Shown here: one piece after another, positions 20,644 to 28,252 of the stretch | Position numbering within the stretch: the first letter of the stretch is position 1 | Layout of the letters: the number at the start of each line of letters is the position of its first letter | Source: Rhizobiales bacterium 65-79 | GTDB lineage: Bacteria > Pseudomonadota > Alphaproteobacteria > Rhizobiales > Rhizobiaceae | Reading direction: 5' to 3' | Length of the DNA stretch: 64,000 nt | Assembly (NCBI GenBank): GCA_001896885.1 | Contig: MKRJ01000016.1 | Span: forward strand, 32,232 to 96,231 | Translations under genes and position numbers: made by a program | Notes under the pieces: model-generated | What the model saw: only the letters and a program-made list of their open reading frames with translations | What the model was told of the DNA's origin: nothing | The model's database searches: none

Positions 20644-21399
20644 CTAGACGAGAGGCCTGACGGTCTCCTTCATCCCCTCCCATCGGGCCAGATCCAGCAG
20701 GCCTTGCATGTCGCGGACCGCGCATCCGCGTTCCCGCCAGGATATGAGATGGCGTTGGACCAGCTTGCGCAACGTCTTGTTGGTATGGACGAGCGACAGG
20801 CCCAGCGTGTCGGCGATATGCTGTTGCGTGATCGGTATTTCCGGCGGGTTGGAGTCGTTCAGGCCAACTGTCTCGGCGCGCCCGGCGATGAAAGCGATCA
20901 GATAGGCGGCCCGTTCCATCGCGGTTCGCCGGCCGAGGCTCAGAAGGTTCTCGTCCAGCATCTGCTCCTCGCGTGAAGCGAGCCATGTGATGTCGTAGGC
21001 AAGGCCTGGATGGTTGCGGTAGAGCTCGAAAAGGTGGTCGCGTTCGAACACGCACAGCAGCATGGGCGACAGCGCTTCGACCGAATGGCTCATCTCGTCC
21101 ATCAGGCTGCCCTGAAGCCCGATCAGGTCGCCCGGCATCACATAGTTCAGGATCTGACGGCGACCGTCCGTCATAAGCTTGTAACGGAAACCCCAGCCGG
21201 AGAGGGCCGTATAGAGGTGCGCGCTGTGGCTTCCTTCCACCAGGACGGTGGCGCCCTGGTCAACGGAGAGCTCACCGCTCTTGAACCGGCTAATGAATGC
21301 GAGTTCATCCTGCTCGAAAGGGCGGAAGACGGCACGCTTGCGCAAAGGGCATTGCGTGCAGGCGATTCTTTTTCCGGCGTGGGTTCCAGCGGTGGTCAC
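20644..21399 (-). CDS. Crp/Fnr family transcription regulator
   Basis: A 251-residue regulator with an N-terminal cyclic-nucleotide-binding fold (about residues 25-140) and a C-terminal helix-turn-helix (ITQQHIADTLGLSLVHTNKTLRKL). It has CTQC at residues 14-17 and another cysteine at 116, but not the third N-terminal cysteine of classical Fnr, so a [4Fe-4S] sensor is doubtful. The start is a GTG at 21399 with GGAG seven bases upstream. It converges on the AI-2E gene and is divergent from the FAT GUY response regulator. Confidence 0.82.
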   Translation of the reverse strand: MTTAGTHAGKRIACTQCPLRKRAVFRPFEQDELAFISRFKSGELSVDQGATVLVEGSHSAHLYTALSGWGFRYKLMTDGRRQILNYVMPGDLIGLQGSLMDEMSHSVEALSPMLLCVFERDHLFELYRNHPGLAYDITWLASREEQMLDENLLSLGRRTAMERAAYLIAFIAGRAETVGLNDSNPPEIPITQQHIADTLGLSLVHTNKTLRKLVQRHLISWRERGCAVRDMQGLLDLARWEGMKETVRPLV

Positions 21400-21537
21400 A
21401 TGCAGGCTCCGGGGGGCCAGGCGGTTGGCTTCAGGGACATCGTAGCCTTCCCAATTGATTTGCGAAACGGGATCACACCCATGTCTTTTTTAAATGACAG
21501 GGGGGTGGCGCTGCGGCATGAAGGCCTTCTGTTTCAT

Positions 21538-21957
21538 ATGGAGAATATTTGCTTGGCCGCGTTGCCCCTTGCCGGTTTCCGCGTACTGATCCTTGAAGAC
21601 GAGTATCTCATCGCCATGGACGTCGAGCAGCTATGCCGCGACCATGGCGCCGAAGATGCCGTCCTGATCCAGGACCTCGACGGGGTCGAGGGCGCGATCG
21701 CAAATCAGTCTTTCGACGTGGCCGTGATCGACGCCATGCTGGATGGCCGCTCCACGCTGGACTTCGCCCGTACGCTGCAGAACCGGGGCGTGCCTTTCGT
21801 CTTCGCGACGGGCTACAACGACGCGTCGGAAAGGTTCGCGGATTTTCCCGGCGTTCCCGTCGTCGGGAAGCCCTATGGCGGGCGGGAGCTGATCGCGGCG
21901 ATCACCGAGGTGCTGGGGCGGCGCGCCGCTCAGGCCACGTTGGAACCCAATACCTGA
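21538..21957 (+). CDS. Single-domain response regulator, FAT GUY family
   Basis: A 139-residue stand-alone receiver domain. It has acidic residues in LILEDEYLIAMD, the phospho-acceptor aspartate 65 in VAVIDAMLDG, and VVGKPY at the lysine position. The segment PFVFATGY is the FAT GUY signature (PFxFATGY), which marks regulators such as SdrG that act in the alphaproteobacterial general stress phosphorelay; the adjoining ecfG-nepR-phyR genes fit that role. The start is uncertain: an ATG at 21481 is also in frame. Its 3' end overlaps that of convergent ecfG by 28 bases. Confidence 0.8.
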   Translation: MENICLAALPLAGFRVLILEDEYLIAMDVEQLCRDHGAEDAVLIQDLDGVEGAIANQSFDVAVIDAMLDGRSTLDFARTLQNRGVPFVFATGYNDASERFADFPGVPVVGKPYGGRELIAAITEVLGRRAAQATLEPNT

Positions 21958-22478
21958 GCGGCAATTGAATCGGGGCCGTAATCGGCTTCGCCCGAAATGT
22001 CGAGAAGCTCCTGGAGCCGTGTCCTTCCGCGGCTGACCCGGCTCTTGATGGTGCCGACGGCGCAGCCGCAGATCGCCGCGGCCTCCTCATATGAAAAACC
22101 CGACGCACCGATGAGGATGATCGCTTCCCGCTGATCCTCCGGCAACTGCCTGAGGGCGCGGCGGAAGTCCTGCAGATCGAGCGCGCCGTCCTGACTCGGA
22201 TGGACAGCCAGCCGACCGGTCATCGTGCCGTCGCTGTCCTGCACCTCGCGACCGCGCTTGCGCATCTGCGAATAGAACTCGTTGCGCAGGATGGTGAACA
22301 GCCAGGCCTTCAAATTCGTCCCCGGCTGAAAGCTCTTCTGCTTGTCCCAGGCCTTTACCAGCGTCTCCTGGACGAGGTCGTCCGCCTTGTCCGCATTTTG
22401 CGAAAGCGAGACGGCGAAAGCCCTGAGACTCGGAATGGCCGCGAGCAGATCGCTGCGGAAGCCCGAACCGGACGCCAT
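21930..22478 (-). CDS. ecfG: General stress response sigma factor, EcfG family
   Basis: A 182-residue ECF sigma factor. Region 2 includes NADKADDLVQETLVKAWDKQKSFQPGTNLKAW and region 4 includes QLPEDQREAIILIGASGFSYEEAAAI and GTIKSRVSRGRTRL. These, and the adjacent nepR and phyR, identify EcfG, which directs RNA polymerase to GGAAC-N16-CGTT promoters during stress. It starts three bases after the nepR stop, so the sigma factor and its anti-sigma factor are co-translated. A copy of the target promoter precedes nepR, implying positive autoregulation. Confidence 0.94.
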   Translation of the reverse strand: MASGSGFRSDLLAAIPSLRAFAVSLSQNADKADDLVQETLVKAWDKQKSFQPGTNLKAWLFTILRNEFYSQMRKRGREVQDSDGTMTGRLAVHPSQDGALDLQDFRRALRQLPEDQREAIILIGASGFSYEEAAAICGCAVGTIKSRVSRGRTRLQELLDISGEADYGPDSIAAQVLGSNVA

Positions 22479-22481
22479 GCG

Positions 22482-22685
22482 CTATTCCTTGCCCGAAGGG
22501 GTTTCTGCATGCTCCAGCCGGCTCAAGAGGTCGGCGAAGCGATCTGGAATCTCGTCCGCCGCTATTTCGTCGTAGTACTGCCGGAGCTTTCGCCCGATTT
22601 CCGAATTCGGCCCCAAAATTTCGGATCCACTCGCCCGGCGGGCCGCATTATTCTTCATACGCGCGGTCTTTGTTCCTGAAGTCAT
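22482..22685 (-). CDS. nepR: Anti-sigma factor NepR
   Basis: A 67-residue protein with the NepR core IGRKLRQYYDEIAADEIPDR followed by FADLLSRLE, two helices that hold EcfG and are released when phosphorylated PhyR mimics the sigma factor. The ATG at 22685 is chosen over a TTG two codons upstream. It is the first gene of nepR-ecfG. Its promoter at 22771-22795 is the EcfG type. Confidence 0.93.
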   Translation of the reverse strand: MTSGTKTARMKNNAARRASGSEILGPNSEIGRKLRQYYDEIAADEIPDRFADLLSRLEHAETPSGKE

Positions 22686-22770
22686 GCCCAATCTTGTTCC
22701 CCCAGCGTCCCTTATGTTATCCCGCCATGGCTATGCCATGCACCCTTGTCCTCACCCCGATCCGGCCTAC

Positions 22771-22795
22771 AACGCCTTCTGCCAAAAAGAGTTCC
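22771..22795 (-). promoter_or_regulatory. EcfG-type promoter for nepR-ecfG
   Basis: Minus strand GGAAC (22795-22791), 16-base spacer, CGTT (22774-22771), about 86 bases before the nepR ATG. This gives an autoregulatory loop. Confidence 0.88.
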
Positions 22796-22802
22796 CTAGT
22801 AT

Positions 22803-22827
22803 GGAACTTTTTCATGAATATCGCGTT
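22803..22827 (+). promoter_or_regulatory. EcfG-type promoter for phyR
   Basis: GGAAC (22803-22807), 16-base spacer, CGTT (22824-22827), 44 bases before the phyR ATG. Its -35 element is seven bases from that of the nepR promoter. Confidence 0.88.
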
Positions 22828-22871
22828 TCTGCCGCTGTTTGGGCCTGAAACATAGAGGGAGCCGGAAACGA

Positions 22872-23666
22872 ATGAGCCTTTCCACCACCATTGCACCGCA
22901 ATTGCCCTATCTCAGGCGGTTTTCCAGAGCGGTTTCCGGTTCTCAGACAAGCGGCGACGCGCTGGTGGCGGCGGTGCTGGAAGCAATCATCGCCGATGTG
23001 GGCATCTTTCCCGCGGCGTCCAACACCAGGGTTGCGCTCTATAAGGTATTCGCCAAGCTTTACGGCACGATCGCCGTCCGCGTTCCGCAGGTGACCCCGG
23101 CCTCGGGGTGGGAAAAGCGCGCGGCCGCGAACCTTTCGGCACTGGCGCCTCGCGCCAGGCAGGCATTTCTTCTCGTGGCCGTCGAAGGCTTCACGGACGA
23201 GGAGGCGGCCGAGATCCTCGACGTCGACGAAGCCGAATTCTCCTCTCTCCTGCAGGAAGCAAGCCTGGAGATATCGAGGCAGGTGGCGACCGATATCCTC
23301 GTCATAGAGGATGAGCCGCTGATCGCCATGGACATTGAGGAAATGGTCGAGAGCCTCGGTCATCGGGTGGTCGGCACCGCGCGGACGCGAAGGGAGGCGG
23401 CGGAGATATTCAAGAGAACGAAGCCCAAGATGGTGCTGGCCGATATCCAGCTCGCCGATGGCAGTTCGGGTATCGATGCCGTCAACGACATTCTGGCCGA
23501 ATCTCCCATCCCGGTTATCTTCATTACTGCTTTCCCGGAACGCCTGCTTACCGGCGAAAGACCGGAGCCGGCCTTCCTGGTAACGAAACCTTTCAATCCT
23601 GAAATGGTTAAAGCGCTCATCAGCCAGGCCCTTTTCTTCGACAACCAGGCCAAAGCGGCCGCATAA
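22872..23666 (+). CDS. phyR: General stress response anti-anti-sigma regulator PhyR
   Basis: A 264-residue PhyR. Residues 1 to about 125 form the sigma-like domain that binds NepR (MSLSTTIAPQLPYLRRFSRA and ALAPRARQAFLLVAVEGFTDEEAAEIL). A receiver domain from about residue 139 has EDEPLIAMD, phospho-acceptor aspartate 191 in VLADIQLADG and the conserved lysine in LVTKPFNPEM. Phosphorylation exposes the sigma-like domain and frees EcfG. I chose the ATG at 22872; an in-frame ATG 33 bases upstream lies between promoter and gene and adds basic residues without family support. Confidence 0.95.
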   Translation: MSLSTTIAPQLPYLRRFSRAVSGSQTSGDALVAAVLEAIIADVGIFPAASNTRVALYKVFAKLYGTIAVRVPQVTPASGWEKRAAANLSALAPRARQAFLLVAVEGFTDEEAAEILDVDEAEFSSLLQEASLEISRQVATDILVIEDEPLIAMDIEEMVESLGHRVVGTARTRREAAEIFKRTKPKMVLADIQLADGSSGIDAVNDILAESPIPVIFITAFPERLLTGERPEPAFLVTKPFNPEMVKALISQALFFDNQAKAAA

Positions 23667-23775
23667 AAATATTCGCACCGCTGGCGAGGTAAATCTATTC
23701 GCCGTGATTTCGCCTTTATTTGATTCTTATTGGCGCGCGTCGTGGCTGGCGCTTGGCGTGGCCATCTCCCAACAT

Positions 23776-23800
23776 GGAACCAATCGGGGCGGGGTTCGTT
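23776..23800 (+). promoter_or_regulatory. EcfG-type promoter for a DUF1328-type gene
   Basis: GGAAC (23776-23780), 16-base spacer, CGTT (23797-23800), 44 bases ahead of the small membrane gene at 23845. Confidence 0.82.
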
Positions 23801-23844
23801 CATCCGTCGACGGTTGGCGGCGTCTGCGATTTCAGGAGTCGGGT

Positions 23845-24012
23845 ATGATTTATTGGGGTCTCGTTTTCATCATCATCGCCGTGATGGCGACGGCTTTCGG
23901 CCTGGGCGGCATCGCCGCCGCGTCGGCCGGCGTGGCGCAGTTGCTGGCCATGCTGCTCACCGTCCTCTTCGCCATTTCGATCCTCGCCGGTTTTTACCGC
24001 CGCGCGCGCTAG
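23845..24012 (+). CDS. Small DUF1328 family membrane protein
   Basis: A 55-residue protein, hydrophobic over almost its full length, with two helices: IYWGLVFIIIAVMATAFGLG and AQLLAMLLTVLFAISILAG, ending in YRRAR. The GLGGIAAASAG turn between them is typical of DUF1328/YtjA. The ATG has AGGAG six bases upstream. The EcfG-type promoter just upstream makes it a likely stress-induced gene. Function unknown. A second DUF1328-like gene is 1.8 kb to the right. Confidence 0.78.
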   Translation: MIYWGLVFIIIAVMATAFGLGGIAAASAGVAQLLAMLLTVLFAISILAGFYRRAR

Positions 24013-24123
24013 GGCCGCACACTTCCATAGACATCGCCAGCCCGGAAACTGACCGCCCAAGGCGGGCGCAGGCGCTTTCCGGAAAATTGCTGCTCATGGG
24101 CGACGCGGATTCCCGCTCGGCCC

Positions 24124-24148
24124 GGAACCTGTTCATGTCCTGCTCGTT
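24124..24148 (+). promoter_or_regulatory. EcfG-type promoter for the HWE kinase gene
   Basis: GGAAC (24124-24128), 16-base spacer, CGTT (24145-24148), 29 bases before the kinase ATG. The kinase is therefore probably part of the regulon it controls. Confidence 0.82.
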
Positions 24149-24177
24149 TCCCGAGAATATACGGAAATGCAGGGCAC

Positions 24178-25185
24178 ATGAGCGCAGGGCGAAACACTAG
24201 GGACGAAAGTGCGTCCTCCGATGCGGAAGTTATGGCAAGCCTTGCCAAGGCACTGAGGAATTGCGGCATCTCGGTGATCTATCAGGATCCGGGAGGGTAT
24301 GTGGTCTGGGCGCGAAACGCTCCGGACGCCTGGTCCGGCGTGGTCGCCGGCGCTCGCGACAGGGATTTCCTTCCCAAGAAGGAAGCCGAACGCCTGTGGG
24401 AAGTGAAGAAGGACGTTTTGGCTTCAGGGACATCGCGAACCATCCAGATCGCCGTCCCCGACGGGGACGGCTCCGCCTGGTTCGACTTGTGGGTGGATGC
24501 CGACCGATCGGAAAACGGCATGATCCGCGGCCTGCTCACCACCGCCGTCGAGACGACGGAACAAAAGCGGAGGGAGCAGACGCTGCGCACATTGCTGCGC
24601 GAGGTCAGCCACCGCTCCAAGAACCTGCTTTCCATCATCCAGAGCATCGCCGCCCAGACGGGGCGATACTCGGGCGGCATCGATTCCTTCCTGGTGCGGT
24701 TTCGCGGCCGCATCCAGTCGCTCGCCTCGTCGCAGGATCTGGTGACGTCGTCGAACTGGCGCGGCGCTAACCTGCACGAACTCATCGCCGGACAGGTGGC
24801 GCGCTATTGCGCCGACCCGCAGCGCAACATTCGGGTGCAGGGTGAAAATCCTTATTTCAATCCCAATGCCGCCCTTCATGTCGGGCTCGCCCTTCATGAA
24901 CTTGCCGTCAACTCCGTCAGCTACGGCGCGCTTGCGAACGGCGACGGTTGGGTGAATATCTCGGTGGAACAGGCGATCGCCGGAAGCGCAAGCGGCGGGC
25001 TGATACTGATCTGGTCGGAGGCGAGCTCCGCCGACGGGGAAGCGGCGAAGGAGAAGCGTTTCGGCCGTGTCGCCCTCGAACGCGTGGTCCCCGCCTCGCT
25101 CGGCGGCGCCGCCGTCCTGTCTTTCGGGCCGGAGAGGCTCGAATATAGGTTGACGATCCCCGCCGGCAATTTCGAGAATGCATGA
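24178..25185 (+). CDS. HWE-family sensor histidine kinase, probable PhyR kinase
   Basis: A 335-residue cytosolic kinase. The N-terminal half (about residues 20-125) is a PAS-like sensor (SVIYQDPGGYVVWARNAPDAW). The phospho-acceptor histidine is residue 145 in REVSHRSKNLLSIIQSIA. The N box is ALHELAVNSVSYGAL and the HWE-type WSE is in LILIWSEAS. No membrane segment is seen. HWE and HisKA_2 kinases adjacent to phyR commonly phosphorylate PhyR, and the EcfG-type promoter fits. The FAT GUY regulator nearby is another possible partner. Confidence 0.87.
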   Translation: MSAGRNTRDESASSDAEVMASLAKALRNCGISVIYQDPGGYVVWARNAPDAWSGVVAGARDRDFLPKKEAERLWEVKKDVLASGTSRTIQIAVPDGDGSAWFDLWVDADRSENGMIRGLLTTAVETTEQKRREQTLRTLLREVSHRSKNLLSIIQSIAAQTGRYSGGIDSFLVRFRGRIQSLASSQDLVTSSNWRGANLHELIAGQVARYCADPQRNIRVQGENPYFNPNAALHVGLALHELAVNSVSYGALANGDGWVNISVEQAIAGSASGGLILIWSEASSADGEAAKEKRFGRVALERVVPASLGGAAVLSFGPERLEYRLTIPAGNFENA

Positions 25186-25251
25186 TCATGTCCGCCGCCC
25201 GCAGGGAGAATGTCGGACAAGGGGCTTGATCGTCCCTTTTGAAGCGGCGAT

Positions 25252-25276
25252 GGAACCATGCGCCGCGATTTCCGTT
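25252..25276 (+). promoter_or_regulatory. EcfG-type promoter upstream of the glycine-zipper lipoprotein
   Basis: GGAAC (25252-25256), 16-base spacer, CGTT (25273-25276). The next convincing start codon is 182 bases away, implying a long leader or an unrecognised short transcript. Confidence 0.78.
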
Positions 25277-25458
25277 TTTGTGCGGATGGAGGAAAGGAGA
25301 GGATACTATTTTCCGAAATGGCGCGATCCACCGGCCCAGAGGAAAGTCCTGTGGAGATGCCGGTGCGGCCGCAAAGAAGCCGCGAATATAATTGTCGATG
25401 AAACGGAGCCCAGCCGGCTGTCGGCTCGTACTGAAGGGCATAGTCGAGGAGAAGACTG

Positions 25459-25728
25459 ATGAATAAGCTTATCTTGGTAATGGCCGTTGCCGCTCCCCTT
25501 GCCGTAACGGGGTGCACGACCGCCGAGCAGACGGGCGTCGGTGGCGCAGCCGTAGGCGCCGCCGTCGGCGGACTGGCGACCGGCACCACGGGCGGCGCGC
25601 TTGGCGGCGCACTGATCGGCGGCACGGCCGGCTACCTGATCGGCAGGGCCGCGGATCATCCGGGCTATTGCCGCTATCGGGGCCATGACCGTTACGGCCG
25701 GCGGGTTATCTACGAGCGCCGCTGCTAG
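25459..25728 (+). CDS. Glycine-zipper lipoprotein
   Basis: An 89-residue exported protein. The signal peptide ends in the lipobox LAVTGC, so the mature protein starts at cysteine 19. Residues 28-64 are a glycine zipper (GGAAVGAAVGGLATGTTGG and GGALIGGTAGYLIG), which can insert in or span the outer membrane. A short basic tail with tyrosines ends RRVIYERRC. Related small glycine-zipper lipoproteins are common EcfG targets. The candidate promoter is 182 bases upstream. Confidence 0.82.
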   Translation: MNKLILVMAVAAPLAVTGCTTAEQTGVGGAAVGAAVGGLATGTTGGALGGALIGGTAGYLIGRAADHPGYCRYRGHDRYGRRVIYERRC

Positions 25729-25848
25729 CGGCGGTGGTTGCGGGGAGGCCCGATCGCACGGCCTCCCCCTGACCGGCCACGCTTGAGTTCCTTTCCGATT
25801 TCGGCTTGATCAATTTCCGTCCAGGCTTGCGAGCCGGGGGACGTTTCC

Positions 25849-26013
25849 ATGATTCGCTGGATCATCATCCTTCTCATCATCGCCGGCGTCGCGAGCCTGC
25901 TTGGCTTTCCCGGGATAGCCGGCGTCGCGGGCGGGCTGGCCCGCATCCTCATCATCATCGTCCTGATCGGACTGGTGCTGCTCCTGATTTTCGGCCGCGC
26001 GCTGATCGGCTGA
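25849..26013 (+). CDS. Small DUF1328-like membrane protein
   Basis: A 54-residue protein not preceded by its own EcfG motif. It begins [20 protein letters not shown], continues with [13 protein letters not shown] and a second helix, and ends FGRALIG, which is the DUF1328 pattern (two helices with a GFxGIAG turn). It starts 120 bases after the glycine-zipper gene and could be read from the same transcript. It ends 24 bases before the convergent xylG stop. Function unknown. Confidence 0.72.
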   Translation: MIRWIIILLIIAGVASLLGFPGIAGVAGGLARILIIIVLIGLVLLLIFGRALIG

Positions 26014-26037
26014 CCGCCAGGGCCCGCGCGGCGGATG

Positions 26038-26829
26038 TCAGGCCGCCGCGGCCCGCATTGCGCCTGGTCCAGGGATCGCCCCCGGCGGGCACTTGCCGAG
26101 AATGATCATGCCGAGCACTTCGTCCTTGGTGACGTCGCTCGTGCGTGCGGTGCCGACGACCTGGCCGTTTTTCATGACGCAGACACGGTCGGCAAGATCG
26201 AAAACGTCATGGATATCGTGGCTGATCAGGAAGATGCCGATCCCGTCGGCCTTGAGCTGCCGGATCAGCTCGCCCACCTGGGCGGTCTCCTGCGGTCCCA
26301 GCGCGGCGGTCGGTTCGTCCATGATCAGGATACGGGCGTTGAAAAGGATCGCGCGCGCGATAGCCACCGATTGCCGCTGCCCGCCCGAGAGCGACTTCAC
26401 CGGTTCCTTGAAGCGCTGGAAGCGCGGGTTCAGCCTCCCCATGACCTTGCGCGCCTGGTTCTCCATGGCGACGTCGTCGAGCGTGCCCCACTTGGTGCGG
26501 AGCTCGCGGCCGAGGAACAGGTTGGCCGCCGAGTCGACATTGTCCGCCAACGCCAGCGTCTGGTAGATCGTCTCGATGCCGTAGCGCTTGGCGTCGCGCG
26601 GATTGTTGATCGTCGCTTCCTCGCCGCGGATGAAGATGTCGCCCGAATCCCGCTTGTAGGCCCCGGACAGGATCTTGATGAGCGTCGACTTGCCGGCGCC
26701 GTTATGGCCGAGGAGCGCCATCACCTCGCCTTCGCGGAGATCGACGGAGGCTTCGTCGACGGCATGCACGCCGCCGAAGGAGATCGAGATATTCCTCAGA
26801 TCGACGAGAGGGGGAGTTTGAGCATCCAT
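26038..26829 (-). CDS. xylG: Sugar ABC transporter ATP-binding protein, XylG-type (half size)
   Basis: A 263-residue ATPase with Walker [10 protein letters not shown] at residues 41-49, signature SLSGGQRQS and Walker [12 protein letters not shown]. Enteric XylG has two ATPase cassettes and about 510 residues; this protein has one, as is usual for Hyphomicrobiales xylose and fructose (FrcA) transporters, and would act as a homodimer. The ATG at 26829 is chosen because the upstream frame overlaps xylH. It is 7 bases after xylH and last in the operon. Confidence 0.82.
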   Translation of the reverse strand: MDAQTPPLVDLRNISISFGGVHAVDEASVDLREGEVMALLGHNGAGKSTLIKILSGAYKRDSGDIFIRGEEATINNPRDAKRYGIETIYQTLALADNVDSAANLFLGRELRTKWGTLDDVAMENQARKVMGRLNPRFQRFKEPVKSLSGGQRQSVAIARAILFNARILIMDEPTAALGPQETAQVGELIRQLKADGIGIFLISHDIHDVFDLADRVCVMKNGQVVGTARTSDVTKDEVLGMIILGKCPPGAIPGPGAMRAAAA

Positions 26830-26836
26830 GGCGGCC

Positions 26837-28144
26837 TCACTGGATTCGGCGGCGATACATGGTGTCGAGCCATACCGCGACGACAAGGACGGCTCCGACG
26901 ACGATGTTCTGCAGCGGCGTATCGAGCCCGAGCAGCACCATGCCCGACTGAAGCGACTGCATCAGGACGGCGCCCAGCATGGCGCCTGCGACCGTTCCCA
27001 CGCCGCCGGCCAGAGAGGTGCCGCCGATGACGGACGCGGCGATGACCAGAAGCTCGTCCAGCGTGCCCTGCGCGTTGGTCGCCGCGTTCAGCCGCGCGAT
27101 CGAGATGGCGCCGCTCACGGCCGTCAGCATGCCCATCAGCATGAAAATCTTGAGCGTGACCCAGCGCGTGTTGATGCCGGCCAGTTCGGCGGCCTCCGGA
27201 TTGCCGCCGATCGCGAAGACGTAGCGGCCGAAACGCGTGCGCGTGGCGAGGAAGGTCATGACCGCTCCCGCCGCGATCGCGATCAGGACCGGTATGGCGA
27301 TGCCGTGCGCGATGAAGAGCCCGCCATCGGGAATGGTGATGTGATGCGCCTCGGCATAGCGACGGACGATGCCGATCGGCCATGGATAGGAATTGGCCAC
27401 GGCGACCGCCGCCAGGATGGCGATACAGGTGACGCCGCCAAGGAAGAACTCGGCCCAGACCGGGCGCAGCGGAAAATGAAAGCGGTTGCGCTGCACCCGT
27501 CCGTTGATGAGGGCGAGGACGACGAGGAGGCAGGCGACCGCGCCGACCACCCAGCTCCAGGTGGCGCCGATCGATCCCTGCGGTCCGCCGCCCATCAGCT
27601 TGAACGTGTCGTCCATGGGGGCGACGGTGCGGCCGCTGGTCACCCACCATGCCGCACCACGCCAGACCAGAAGGCCGCCGAGCGTCACGATGAAGGAGGG
27701 AATTTCCAGATAGGCGATGAGGAACCCCTGGAACGCGCCCAGGATCAGCCCGAGAACCAGGCCAACGGCGAGCGCGATGATCCAGACCGCCGGATGCTCG
27801 TAGCCAAGCAATCTGGGTAGGATCTCGGCCTGGGTGACGCCCATGACCATGCCTATGAAGCCGAGCATCGAACCCACCGAGAGATCGATGTTCCGGGTCA
27901 CGATGACCAGCACCATGCCCGTCGCCATGACGGCGATCGACGCCGACTGAACGGAGAGGTTCCAGAGGTTTCGCGGCGTCAGGAACAGCCCGCCGCTGAG
28001 GATGTGGAATATGATCCAGATGAGGGCGAGCGCGCCCACCATGCCAAGCATGCGGGTGTCGAGTTCCGTGGCCCTGAGGAACGATTGCAGGAGACTGAGT
28101 TCGGCCGCCCTGGCGCGGTCGAGCGGCGCGGTCGATTCAGACAT
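26837..28144 (-). CDS. xylH: Sugar ABC transporter permease, XylH-type
   Basis: A 435-residue inner-membrane permease with about 10 to 12 helices and the family blocks [16 protein letters not shown] and [20 protein letters not shown]. It has a long central segment and the [15 protein letters not shown] cytoplasmic loop that meets the ATPase. The ATG at 28144 gives [16 protein letters not shown]; an upstream alternative lies in the hairpin-bearing gap after xylF. It is the middle gene of xylF-xylH-xylG. Confidence 0.87.
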   Translation of the reverse strand: MSESTAPLDRARAAELSLLQSFLRATELDTRMLGMVGALALIWIIFHILSGGLFLTPRNLWNLSVQSASIAVMATGMVLVIVTRNIDLSVGSMLGFIGMVMGVTQAEILPRLLGYEHPAVWIIALAVGLVLGLILGAFQGFLIAYLEIPSFIVTLGGLLVWRGAAWWVTSGRTVAPMDDTFKLMGGGPQGSIGATWSWVVGAVACLLVVLALINGRVQRNRFHFPLRPVWAEFFLGGVTCIAILAAVAVANSYPWPIGIVRRYAEAHHITIPDGGLFIAHGIAIPVLIAIAAGAVMTFLATRTRFGRYVFAIGGNPEAAELAGINTRWVTLKIFMLMGMLTAVSGAISIARLNAATNAQGTLDELLVIAASVIGGTSLAGGVGTVAGAMLGAVLMQSLQSGMVLLGLDTPLQNIVVGAVLVVAVWLDTMYRRRIQ

Positions 28145-28202
28145 GGCTTCCTCCCCGCACGGCGTCGCGGGCCGCCGCGTCTGCCGCGCTAACACGATCA
28201 TA

Positions 28203-28240
28203 CGTGGCCGTCGCGGTTCCGGTCAAACCGCGACGGCACG
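28203..28240. other. Strong hairpin between xylF and xylH
   Basis: A perfect 12-bp stem (28207-28218 with 28226-28237) with a seven-base loop and partly paired flanks, immediately after the xylF stop and ahead of xylH. There is no U tract, so it more likely protects or attenuates the xylF message than terminates fully. Confidence 0.7.
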
Positions 28241-28252
28241 TTCGGCCGAAAC

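Noticed and set aside
20639..20652. Perfect palindrome CTCGTCTAGACGAG at the end of the Crp/Fnr gene
   Set aside because: It overlaps the end of the coding region, has no loop or U tract and no second copy noted. It may be chance.
25318..25401. 27-codon frame in the leader of the glycine-zipper gene
   Set aside because: No ribosome binding site at useful distance and atypical codon use; retained only as part of the leader finding.
26038..26829. Truncated XylG
   Set aside because: At 263 residues it is half of enteric XylG, but it is complete with all ATPase motifs. Single-cassette forms are normal for such transporters in Hyphomicrobiales, so it is not a broken gene.
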